Positions 1 to 10,481 of a stretch of DNA of 64,000 bases are shown one piece after another. The notes beneath the pieces are model-generated. The model saw only the letters and a program-made list of their open reading frames with translations, was not told the origin of the DNA and searched no databases. Position 1 is the first letter of the stretch, and the number at the start of each line of letters is the position of its first letter. Position numbers and translations under genes: made by a program. The DNA lies in assembly GCA_029207755.1 (NCBI GenBank), contig JARCOQ010000184.1:1-64000 (forward strand). The letters are read 5' to 3'. This DNA comes from Chamaea fasciata. Its lineage: Eukaryota; Chordata; Aves; Passeriformes; Sylviidae.

Positions 1-382
1 CATCCTTTGTGCCCAACTCCCTCTGCCGGGCACCTGGCCTCGGCCACCTACAATCCCGAACGGAACAGGATTTCTTCCAGATGCAAGCTGCCACAAGCTG
101 GAAGCCTGGCTTCCCATGGAGGGCCAAAGGCCTCCTAGAAACTGACATCAAGCACCTGGGCAGCTGACTTTACTTACCCCTGGAACCAGATCATCATTTG
201 TGCCCAACTCCCTCTGTCGGGCACCTGGCCTCGGCCACCTACAATCCCGAATGGAACAGGATTTCTTCCAGATGCAAGCTGCCACAAACTAGAAGACTAG
301 TTTCCCTTGGAGGGCCAAAGGCCTCCTAAAAACTGACATCAGGCACCTGGGCAGCTGACTTTACTTACCTCTGGAAAGAAGC
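1..382 (+). repeat. Two monomers (types P, Q) ahead of the first full HOR unit
   Basis: The monomer at 1-191 is type P: cacctggcc variant, ggcttcccatgg, then cctagaaactgacatcaag and aaccag at its end. The monomer at 192-382 is type Q: tctgtcgggcacctgg, gaatggaac, aactagaagactagtttccc. The same P-Q pair recurs at about 12,200-12,581 and 48,060-48,441. This stretch lies upstream of the 35.86-kb super-repeat (which starts near 1,071) and so belongs to an earlier array segment cut off by the window edge. Confidence 0.8.
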
Positions 383-671
383 CCTCCTTTGAGACCAACT
401 TTGTGTGGCGGGCACACGGCCCCGACATCTACAATCCCGAACGGAACAGGATTTCTTCCAGATGCAAGCTGCCACAAGTTGGATGCCCGGCTTCCCTTGG
501 AGGGCCAAAGGTCTCCTACTAACAGACATCAGGAACCTTGGCAGCTGACTTTACTTACCCCTGGAAAGAAGCCATCGTTTGTTCCCAACTCCTTCAGCAG
601 GGCACCCGGCTCCGGCCACCTACAATCCCGAACGGAACAGGATTTCTTCCAGATGCAAGCTGCCACAAGCA

Positions 672-707
672 GGAAGCCTGGCTTCCCTTGGAGGGCCAAA
701 GGCCTCC
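672..707 (+). other. Adjacent dyad symmetries in the monomer (representative)
   Basis: At 672-686 GGAAGCCTGGCTTCC is a perfect inverted repeat: two 7-base arms around one T. At 690-707 GGAGGGCCAAAGGCCTCC pairs GGAGG(G)CC with GGCCTCC around AAA, with one bulged G. Three bases separate them. The second dyad is present in most monomers. The first varies by monomer type and is lost in b (gaagcctgttttcgcg), Z and others. They could form small hairpins or cruciforms; this is structural inference, not a known protein site. Confidence 0.75.
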
Positions 708-1525
708 TACAAACTGACATCAGGCACCTGGGCAGCTGACTTTTCTTACCCCTGGAAACAGGCCATCCTTTGTGCCCAACTCCCTCTGCCGGGCACCTGG
801 CCTCGGCCACCTACAATCCCGAACGGAACAGGATTTCTTCCAGATGCAAGCTGCTACCAGCTGGAAGCCTGGCTTCCCATGGAGGGCCAAAGGCCTCCTA
901 CAAACTGACATCAGGCACCTGGGCAGCTGACTTTTCTTACTCCTGGGAAAAGGCCATCTTTGTGTCCAACTCCGTGTGGCGGGAACCCAGGTCAGGAGAC
1001 CTACAATCCCGAACGGAACAGGATTTCTTCCAGATGCACGCTTCCACAAGTTGGAAGCCCGGCATTCCATGGAGGGCCAAAGGCCTCCTACAAACTGACT
1101 TCAGGCACCTGAGCTGCTGACTTTACTTACCCCTGGAAACAGGCCATCCTTTGTGCCCAACTCCGTGTGGCGGGCACCCGGCATATGACACCTTCAATCC
1201 CGAACGGAACAGGATTTCTTTCAGATGCAAACTGCTACAAACAGGAAGACTGGAATCCTTTGGAGGGCCAAAAGCCTCGTACAAACTGACATCAGGCACG
1301 TGGTTAGGTGACTTTACTTACTCCTAGAAAGAGGCCATCCTTTGTGCCCAACTCCACGGCCAGGCACCCGGGCTCGGCCACCTACAATCCCAAACGGAAC
1401 AAGATTTCTTCCAGATGCAAACTTCCACATGTCGGAAGCGCGGCTTCCCTTGGAGGGCCAAAGGCCTCCTACAAACTGACATCAGGCACCTGGGCAGCTG
1501 ACTTTACATACCCCTGGAAACAGGC

Positions 1526-1714
1526 CATCCTTTGTGCCCAACTCCCTCTGCCGGGTACCCGGCCTCGGCCACCTACAATCCCGAACGCAACAGGATTCTT
1601 CCAGATGCAAGCTGCACAAGTTGGAAGCCTGGCTTCCCTTGGAGGGCCAAAGGCCTCCTACAAACTGACATCAGGCACCTGGGCAGCTGACTTTCCTTAC
1701 CCCTGGAAACCCGC
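1526..1714 (+). repeat. Type W monomer, 189 bp (representative of nine further copies)
   Basis: Two single-base losses (ggatttcttcc to ggattcttcc, and gctgccacaag to gctgcacaag) define a 189-bp monomer always placed between V and X. Other copies: 8196-8384, 13344-13532, 17343-17531, 22871-23059, 37386-37574, 43865-44053, 49204-49392, 53205-53393 and 58733-58921. Both losses always occur together, so all copies descend from one founder monomer. Units A2 and B2 lack it. Confidence 0.9.
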
Positions 1715-2096
1715 CATCCTTTGTGCCCAACTCCCTCTGTCGCGCACCTGGCCTCAGCCACATACAATCCCTAACAAAACTGGATTTCTTCCAGATGCAA
1801 GCTGACACAAGCTGGAAGGCTAGCTTCTCTTGGAGGGCCAAAGGCCTCCTAAAAACTGACATCAGGCTCGTGGACAGGAGACTTAACCAATCCCTGGAAA
1901 GAAACCATCCTTTGTGCCCAACTCCCTCGGTGAGGCAGGCGGCATCGGCCACCTACAATCCCGAACGGAACAGGATTTCTTCCAGATGGAAGCTGCCACA
2001 AGCTGGAAGGCTGGCTTCCCTTGGAGGGGCAAAGGCCTCCTACAAACTGACATCAGGCACCTGGGCAGCTGACTTTACTTACCCCTGGAAACAGGC

Positions 2097-2478
2097 CATC
2101 CTTTGTTCCCAACTCCCTCAGCCGGGCACCCGGCTTCGGGAACCTACAATCTTGAACGGAACAGGATTTTTTCCAGATGCAAGCTGCCTTGATCAGGAAG
2201 ACTAGCATCACTTGGACAGCCAAAGGCCTGCTACAAACTGACATCAGGCACCTGGGCAGCTGACTTTACTTACCCGTGGAAACAGGCCATCCTTTGTGCC
2301 CAACTCCCTCTGCCGGGCACCCGGCTTCGGGAACCTACAATCTTGAACGGAATAGGATTTTTTCCAGATGCAAGCTGCCTTGATCAGGAAGACTAGCATC
2401 ACTTGGACAGCCAAAGGCCTGCTACAAACTGACATCAGGCACCTGGGCAGCTGACTTTACTTACCCGTGGAAACAGGC
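2097..2478 (+). repeat. Tandem doubling of the Z monomer
   Basis: Two successive 191-bp monomers at 2097-2287 and 2288-2478 both carry the Z signature (cggcttcgggaacc, ggattttttcc, cttgatcaggaagactagc). All other HOR units in copy A have a single Z here. They differ at a few bases, for example ggaacagg versus ggaatagg. The doubling is present in copy B at 37957-38338, so it predates the 35.86-kb duplication. Confidence 0.9.
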
Positions 2479-3265
2479 CATCCTTTGTGCCCAACTCCCT
2501 CACCCGGGCACCAGGCCTCGGTCACATACGATGCCAAATGGAACAGGATTTCTTCAAGATGCAAGCTGCCACAAGCTAGAAGCCTGGCTGCTCTTGGAGG
2601 GCCAAAGGCCTCCTACAAACTGACATCAGGCACCTGGGCAGCAGCCTTTACTTACCTCTGGAAACAGGTAATCCTTTGTGCCCAACTCCCTCTGCCGGGC
2701 ACCCAGGCTCGGCCACCTACATTCCTGAACGGAACAGGATTTCTTCCAGATGCAAGCAGCCACAATTCTGAAGCCTGTTTTCGCGTAGAGCGCCAAAGGC
2801 CTCCTACAAACTGACATCAGGCACCTGGGCACCTGAATTTACTTACCCCTGTAAAGAAGCTCTTCTTTGAGACCAACTTTCTGTGGCGGGCTCACGGCCC
2901 CGATATCTACAATCCCGAACGGAACAGGATTTCTCGTAGATGCAAGCTGCCACAAGTTGGAAGCCTGGCTTCCCGTGGAGGGCCAAAGGCCTCCTACAAA
3001 CTGACATCATGTATCTGGCTAGGTGACTTTACTTACCCCAGGAAGCAGGCCATCATTTGTGCCCAACACCCACTGCCGGGCACCCGGCCTCGGCCACCTA
3101 CACTCCCGAAAGGAACAGGATTTCTTCCAGATGCAAGATGCCACAAGTTGGAAGGCTGACTTCCCTTGGAGGTCCAAAGGCCTCCTACAAACTGACATCA
3201 GGCACCTGGGCAGCTGACTTTACTTACCCTTGGAAGCAGGCAATGCTTTGTGCCCAACTCCCTCT

Positions 3266-3279
3266 GCCGGGCACCCGGC
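3266..3279 (+). other. GC-rich dyad in the variable segment (representative)
   Basis: GCCGGGCACCCGGC is a perfect inverted repeat with 6-base arms around CA. It occurs in the monomers with the cacccggc form (d, e, f, parts of the second HOR family). It is weakened in those with cacctggc or caccaggc, changes that also remove a CpG. Confidence 0.7.
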
Positions 3280-4002
3280 CTCGGCCACCTACAATCCCGA
3301 ACGGAACAGGATTTCTTCCAGATGCAAGCTGCCACAAGTTGGAAGCCTGGCTTGCCTTGGAGGGAGAAAGGCCTCATACAAACTGACATCAGGCACCTGG
3401 GCAGCTGACTTTACTTCCCCAGGAAACAGGCCATCCTCTGTGCCCAGCTCCCTCTGCCGGGCACCCGGCCTCGGCCACCTACAATCCCGAACTGAACAGG
3501 ATTTCTTCCAGATGCAAGCTGCCAAATGCTGGAAGGCTGGCTTCCCTTGGAGGCTTAAAGGCCTCCTACAAACTGACGTCAGGCACCTGGGCAGCTGACT
3601 TTACTTACTCCTGGGAAAGGCCATCTTTGTGTCCAACTCCGTGTGGCGGGAACCCAGGCTAGGACACCTACAATCCCGAACGGAACAGGATTTCTTCCAG
3701 ATGCACGCTTCCACAAGTTGGAAGCCCGGCATCCCATGGAGGGCCAAAGGCCTCCTACAAACTGACATCAGGCACCTGGGCTGCTGACTTTACTTACCCC
3801 TGGAAACAGGCCATCCTTTCTGCCCAACTCACTCCGCCAGGCATTCGGCCTCGGCCACCTACAATCCCGAACAAAACAAGATTTCTTCCAGATGCAAGCT
3901 GCCACAAAAAGGAAGCCTGGCTTTCCGCCGAGGGCTAAAGGCCTCTTACAAACTGACATCAGGCACCTGGGCAGCTGACTTTACTTACCTCTGGAAAGAA
4001 GC

Positions 4003-7000
4003 CCTCCTTTGAGACCAACTTTGTGTGGCGGGCACACGGCCCCGACATCTACAATCCCGAACGGAACAGGATTTCTTCCAGATGCAAGCTGCCACAAGTT
4101 GGATGCCCGGCTTCCCTTGGAGGGCCAAAGGTCTCCTACTAACAGACATCAGGAACCTGGGCAGCTGACTTTACTTACCCCTGGAAAGAAGCCATCCTTT
4201 GTTCCCAACTCCTTCAGCAGGGCACCCGGCTCCGGCCACCTACAATCCCGAACGGAACAGGATTTCTTCCAGATGCAAGCTGCCACAAGCAGGAAGCCTG
4301 GCTTCCCTTGGAGGGCCAAAGGCCTCCTACAAACTGACATCAGGCACCTGGGCAGCTGACTTTTCTTACCCCTGGAAACAGGCCATCCTTTGTGCCCAAC
4401 TCCCTCTGCCGGGCACCTGGCCTCGGCCACCTACAATCCCGAACGGAACAGGATTTCTTCCAGATGCAAGCTGCCACCAGCTGGAAGCCTGGCTTCCCAT
4501 GGAGGGCCAAAGGCCTCCTAGAAACTGACATCAAGCACCTGGGCAGCTGACTTTACTTACCCCTGGAACCAGGTCATCATTTGTGCCCAACTCCCTCTGT
4601 CGGCCCCTGGCCTCGGCCACCTACAATCCCGAATGGAACAGGATTTCTTCCAGATGCAAGCTGCCACAAGCTGGAAGCCTGGCTTCCCTTGGAGGGCCAA
4701 AGGCCTCCTACAAACTGACATCAGGCACCTGGGCAGCTGACTTTTCTTACTCCTGGGAAAAGGCCATCTTTGTGTCCAACTCCGTGTGGCGGGAACCCAG
4801 GTCAGGAGACCTACAATCCCGAACGGAACAGGATTTCTTCCAGATGCACGCTTCCACAAGTTGGAAGCCCGGCATTCCATGGAGGGCCAAAGGCCTCCTA
4901 CAAACTGACTTCAGGCACCTGAGCTGCTGACTTTACTTACCCCTGGAAACAGGCCATCCTTTGTGCCCAACTCCGTGTGGCGGGCACCCGGCATATGACA
5001 CCTTCAATCCCGAACGGAACAGGATTTCTTTCAGATGCAAACTGCTACAAACAGGAAGACTGGAATCCTTTGGAGGGCCAAAAGCCTCCTACAAACTGAC
5101 ATCAGGCACGTGGTTAGGTGACTTTACTTACTCCTGGAAAGAGGCCATCCTTTGTGCCCAACTCCATGGCCAGGCACCCGGGCTCGGCCACCTACAATCC
5201 CGAACGGAACAGGATTTCTTCCAGATGCAAGCTTCCACATGTCGGAAGCGCGGCTTCCCTTGGAGGGCCAAAGGCCTCCTACAAACTGACATCAGGCACC
5301 TGGGCAGCTGACTTTCCTTACCCCTGGAAACCCGCCATCCTTTGTGCCCAACTCCCTCTGTCGGGCACCTGGCCTCAGCCACATACAATCCCTAACAAAA
5401 CTGGATTTCTTCCAGATGCAAGCTGACACAAGCTGGAAGGCTAGCTTCTCTTGGAGGGCCAAAGGCCTCCTAAAAACTGACATCAGGCTCGTGGACAGGA
5501 GACTTAACCAATCCCTGGAAAGAAGCCATCCTTTGTGCCCAACTCCCTCGGTGAGGCAGGCGGCATCGGCCACCTACAATCCCGAACGGAACAGGATTTC
5601 TTCCAGATGGAAGCTGCCACAAGCTGGAAGGCTGGCTTCCCTTGGAGGGGCAAAGGCCTCCTACAAACTGACATCAGGCACCTGGGCAGCTGACTTTACT
5701 TACCCCTGGAAACAGGCCATCCTTTGTTCCCAACTCCCTATGCCGGGCACCCGGCTTCGGGAACCTACAATCTTGAACGGAACAGGATTTTTTCCAGATG
5801 CAAGCTGCCTTGATCAGGAAGACTAGCATCACTTGGACAGCCAAAGGCCTGCTACAAACTGACATCAGGCACCTGGGCAGCTGACTTTAGTTACCCGTGG
5901 AAACAGGCCATCCTTTGTGCCCAACTCCCTCTGCCGGGCACCAGGCCTCGGTCACATACGATGCCAAATGGAACAGGATTTCTTCAAGATGCAAGCTGCC
6001 ACAAGCTAGAAGCCTGGCTGCTCTTGGAGGGCCAAAGGCCTCCTACAAACTGACATCAGGCACCTGGGCAGCAGCCTTTACTTACCTCTGGAAACAGGTA
6101 ATCCTTTGTGCCCAACTCCCTCTGCCGGGCACCCAGGCTCGGCCACCTACATTGCTGAACGGAACAGGATTTCTTCCAGATGCAAGCAGCCACAATTCTG
6201 AAGCCTGTTTTCGCGTAGAGCGCCAAAGGCCTCCTACAAACTGACATCAGGCACCTGGGCACCTGAATTTACTTACCCCTGTAAAGAAGCTCTCCTTTGA
6301 GACCAACTTTGTGTGGCGGGCTCACGGCCCCGATATCTACAATCCCGAATGGAACAGGATTTCTCGTAGATGCAAGCTGCCACAAGTTGGAAGCCTGGCT
6401 TTCCGTGGAGGGCCAAAGGCCTCCTACAAACTGACATCATGTATCTGGCTAGGTGACTTTACTTACCCCAGGAAGCAGGCCATCATTTGTGCCCAACACC
6501 CACTGCCGGGCACCCGGCCTCGGCCACCTACACTCCCGAACGGAACAGGATTTCTTCCAGATGCAAGATGCCACAAATTGGAAGGCTGACTTCCCTTGGA
6601 GGTCCAAAGGCCTCCTACAAACTGACATCAGGCACCTGGGCAGCTGACTTTACTTACCCTTGGAAGCAGGCAATGCTTTGTGCCCAACTCCCTCTGCCGG
6701 GCACCCGGCCTCGGCCACCTACAATCCGAAATGGAACAGGATTTCTTCCAGATGCAAGCTGCCAAATGCTGGAAGGCTGGCTTCCCTTGGAGGCTTAAAG
6801 GCCTCCTACAAACTGACGTCAGGCACCTGGGCAGCTGACTTTACTTACTCCTGGGAAAGGCCATCTTTGTGTCCAACTCCGTGTGGCGGGAACCCAGGCT
6901 AGGACACCTACAATCCCGAACGGAACAGGATTTCTTCCAGATGCACGCTTCCACAAGTTGGAAGCCCGGCATCCCATGGAGGGCCAAAGGCCTCCTACAA

Positions 7001-7242
7001 ACTGACATCAGGCACCTGGGCTGCTGACTTTACTTACCCCTGGAAACAGGCCATCCTTTCTGCCCAACTCACTCCGCCAGGCATTCGGCCTCGGCCACCT
7101 ACAATCCCGAACAAAACAAGATTTCTTCCAGATGCAAGCTGCCACAAAAAGGAAGCCTGGCTTTCCGCCGAGGGCTAAAGGCCTCTTACAAACTGACATC
7201 AGGCACCTGGGCAGCTGACTTTACTTACCTCTGGAAAGAAGC
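4003..7242 (+). repeat. HOR unit A2, 17 monomers (3,240 bp)
   Basis: Order: R, S, P, Q-like (tctgtcggcccctgg, which has lost 3 bases of cgggca), T, U, V (here ccatggccagg), X, Y, Z, a, b, c, d, e/f hybrid, g, h. It lacks the 189-bp W monomer: V runs straight into X at about 5,336. It has only one Z. The monomer at about 6,673-6,863 begins as e (atgctttgtgcccaac) and ends as f (gctgccaaatgctgg, aggcttaaagg, gacgtcagg), so one e/f boundary has been deleted by exchange between neighbours. Confidence 0.85.
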
Positions 7243-10200
7243 CCTTCTTTGAGACCAACTTTGTGTGGCGGGCACACGGCCCCGACATCTACAATCCCGA
7301 ACGGAACAGGATTTCTTCCAGATGCAAGCTGCCACAAGTTGGATGCCCGGCGTCCCTTGGAGGGCCAAAGGTCTCCTACTAACAGACATCAGGAACCTGG
7401 GCAGCTGACTTTACTTACCCCTGGAAAGAAGCCATCCTTTGTTCCCAACTCCTTCAGCAGGGCACCCGGCTCCGGCCACCTACAATCCCGAACGGAACAG
7501 GATTTCTTCCAGATGCAAGCTGCCACAAGCAGGAAGCCTGGCTTCCCTTGGAGGGCCAAAGGCCTCCTACAAACTGACATCAGGCACCTGGGCAGCTGAC
7601 TTTACTTACCCCTGGAAACAGGCCCTCATTTGTGCCTAACTCCTTCAGCCGGGCACCAGGCCTCGGCCACCTACAATCCCAAACGGAACAGGATTTCTTC
7701 CAGATGCAAGCTGCCACAAACTGGAAGACTAGTTTCCCTTGGAGGGCCAAAGGCCTCCTACAAACTGACATCAGGCACCTGGGCAGCTGACTTTACTTAC
7801 CCCTGGAAACAGGCCATCCTTTGTGCCCAACTCCCTCTGCCGGGCACCTGGCCTCGGCCACCTACAATCCCGAACGGAACAGGATTTCTTCCACATGCAA
7901 ACTGCTACAAACAGGAAGACTGGAATCCTTTGGAGGGCCAAAAGCCTCCTACAAACTGACATCAGGCACGTGGTTTGGTGACTTTACTTACTCCTGGAAA
8001 GAGGCCATCCTTTGTGCCCAACTCCATGGCCAGGCACCCGGGCTCGGCCACCTACAATCCCGAACGGAACAGGATTTCTTCCAGATGCAAGCTTCCACAT
8101 GTCGGAAGCGCGGCTTCCCTTGGAGGGCCAAAGGCCTCCTACAAACTGACATCAGGCACCTGGGCAGCTGACTTTACATACCCCTGGAAACAGGCCATCC
8201 TTTGTGCCCAACTCCCTCTGCCGGGTACCCGGCCTCGGCCACCTACAATCCCGAACGCAACAGGATTCTTCCAGATGCAAGCTGCACAAGTTGGAAGCCT
8301 GGCTTCCCTTGGAGGGCCAAAGGCCTCCTACAAACTGACATCCGGCACCTGGGCAGCTGACTTTCCTTACCCCTGGAAACCCGCCATCCTTTGTGCCCAA
8401 CTCCCTCTGTCGGGCACCTGGCCTCAGCCACATACAATCCCTAACAAAACTGGATTTCTTCCAGATGCAAGCTGACACAAGCTGGAAGGCTAGCTTCTCT
8501 TGGAGGGCCAAAGGCCTCCTAAAAACTGACATCAGGCTCGTGGACAGGAGACTTAACCAATCCCTGGAAAGAAGCCATCCTTTGTGCCCAACTCCCTCGG
8601 TGAGGCAGGCGGCATCGGCCACCTACAATCCCGAACGGAACAGGATTTCTTCCAGATGGAAGCTGCCACAAGCTGGAAGGCTGGCTTCCCTTGGAGGGGC
8701 AAAGGCCTCCTACAAACTGACATCAGGCACCTGGGCAGCTGACTTTACTTACCCCTGGAAACAGGCCATCCTTTGTTCCCAACTCCCTATGCCGGGCACC
8801 CGGCTTCGGGAACCTACAATCTTGAACGGAACAGGATTTTTTCCAGATGCAAGCTGCCTTGATCAGGAAGACTAGCATCACTTGGACAGCCAAAGGCCTG
8901 CTACAAACTGACATCAGGCACCTGGGCAGCTGACTTTAGTTACCCGTGGAAACAGGCCATCCTTTGTGCCCAACTCCCTCTGCCGGGCACCAGGCCTCGG
9001 TCACATACGATGCCAAATGGAACAGGATTTCTTCAAGATGCAAGCTGCCACAAGCTAGAAGCCTGGCTGCTCTTGGAGGGCCAAAGGCCTCCTACAAACT
9101 GACATCAGGCACCTGGGCAGCAGCCTTTACTTACCTCTGGAAACAGGTAATCCTTTGTGCCCAACTCCCTCTGCCGGGCACCCAGGCTCGGCCACCGACA
9201 TTGCTGAACGGAACAGGATTTCTTCCAGATGCAAGCAGCCACAATTCTGAAGCCTGTTTTCGCGTAGAGCGCCAAAGGCCTCCTACAAACTGACATCAGG
9301 CACCTGGGCACCTGAATTTACTTACCCCTGTAAAGAAGCTCTTCTTTGAGACCAACTTTGTGTGGCGGGCTCACGGCCCCGATATCTACAATCCCGAACG
9401 GAACAGGATTTCTCGTAGATGCAAGCTGCCACAAGTTGGAAGCCTGGCTTTCCGTGGAGGGCCAAAGGCCTCCTACAAACTGACATCATGTATCTGGCTA
9501 GGTGACTTTACTTACCCCAGGAAACAGGCCATCATTTGTGCCCAACACCCACTGCCGGGCACCCGGCCTCGGCCACCTACACTCCCGAACGGAACAGGAT
9601 TTCTTCCAGATGCAAGATGCCACAAGTTGGAAGGCTGACTTCCCTTGGAGGTCCAAAGGCCTCCTACAAACTGACATCAGGCACCTGGGCAGCTGACTTT
9701 ACTTACCCTTGGAAGCAGGCAATGCTTTGTGCCCAACTCCCTCTGCCGGGCACCCGGCCTCGGCCACCTACAATCCGAAATGGAACAGGATTTCTTCCAG
9801 ATGCAAGCTGCCACAAGCTGGAAGCCTGGCTTCCCTTGGAGGGAGAAAGGCCTCATACAAACTGACATCAGGCACCTGGGCAGCTGACTTTACTTCCCCA
9901 GGAAACAGGCCATCCTCTGTGCCCAGCTCCCTCTGCCGGGCACCCGGCCTCGGCCACCTACAATCCCGAACTGAACAGGATTTCTTCCAGATGCAAGCTG
10001 CCAAATGCTGGAAGGCTGGCTTCCCTTGGAGGCTTAAAGGCCTCCTACAAACTGACGTCAGGCACCTGGGCAGCTGACTTTACTTACTCCTGGGAAAGGC
10101 CATCTTTGTGTCCAACTCCGTGTGGCGGGAACCCAGGCTAGGACACCTACAATCCCGAACGGAACAGGATTTCTTCCAGATGCACGCTTCCACAAGTTGG

Positions 10201-10481
10201 AAGCCCGGCATCCCATGGAGGGCCAAAGGCCTCCTACAAACTGACATCAGGCACCTGGGCTGCTGACTTTACTTACCCCTTGGAACAGGCCATCCTTTCT
10301 GCCCAACTCACTCCGCCAGGCATTCGGCCTCGGCCACCTACAATCCCGAACAAAACAAGATTTCTTCCAGATGCAAGCTGCCACAAAAAGGAAGCCTGGC
10401 TTTCCGCCGAGGGCTAAAGGCCTCTTACAAACTGACATCAGGCACCTGGGCAGCTGACTTTACTTACCTCTGGAAAGAAGC
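7243..10481 (+). repeat. HOR unit A3, 17 monomers (3,239 bp)
   Basis: Order: R, S, k (gtgcctaactccttcagcc, aactggaagactagtttccc), l/U hybrid (about 7815-8005), V, W, X, Y, Z, a, b, c, d, e, f, g, h. The second half of the hybrid carries U features (caaactgctacaaacagg, ggaatcctttgg) and a private word, cacgtggtttggtgac, where other U monomers read cacgtggttaggtgac. T and a complete U are absent: the unit jumps from l into the middle of U. It retains full e and f monomers, unlike A2. Confidence 0.85.
7776..7966 (+). repeat. Monomer-length segment present in copy A, absent from copy B
   Basis: Copy A has k followed by an l/U hybrid monomer. The matching place in copy B (43,615-43,638) has one monomer that begins as k and ends as U with the same private word cacgtggtttgg. 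The 191-bp difference accounts for the drop in offset between the copies from 35,860 to 35,669. HOR A4 also begins R-S-k-l, so loss from copy B is more likely than gain in A. The limits given are within the identical tract ggcctcctacaaactgacat and cannot be set exactly. Confidence 0.8.

Larger units (their letters stand above)
383..4002 (+). repeat. HOR unit A1, 19 monomers (3,620 bp)
   Basis: Order by diagnostic words: R (ggcgggcacacggcc, 383), S (ttcagcagggcacccgg, aagcaggaagcc, 574), P-like (765), T (ggcgggaacccaggtcagg, ~955), U (ggcatatgacacc, ~1145), V (cacggccaggcacccggg, 1336), W (ggattcttcc plus gctgcacaag, 1526), X (cctcagccacatac, 1715), Y (gtgaggcaggcggcatcgg, ~1906), Z (cttgatcaggaagactagc, 2097), Z again (2288), a (tcacatacgatgcc, 2479), b (ttttcgcgtagagcgcc, ~2670), c (ttctcgtagatgc, ~2861), d (caagatgccacaag, ~3052), e (gagggagaaagg, ~3243), f (gctgccaaatgctgg, ~3433), g (cccaggctaggac, ~3622), h (cgccaggcattcgg, ~3811). 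It is the only unit in copy A with two consecutive Z monomers. The super-repeat boundary at ~1,071 falls inside the T monomer. Confidence 0.85.

Noticed and set aside
2..21. Bacterial or phage origin with promoters and ribosome sites
   Set aside because: No coding structure, no operons, and a nucleosome-length tandem repeat with CpG-type decay all point to a eukaryotic satellite.
59..75. CENP-B box candidate in cccgaacggaacagg (minus strand ttccgttcggga)
   Set aside because: Only the CGGG part matches. The required TTCG and central A positions are wrong in every monomer I checked, so the 9-base core of the box is not satisfied.
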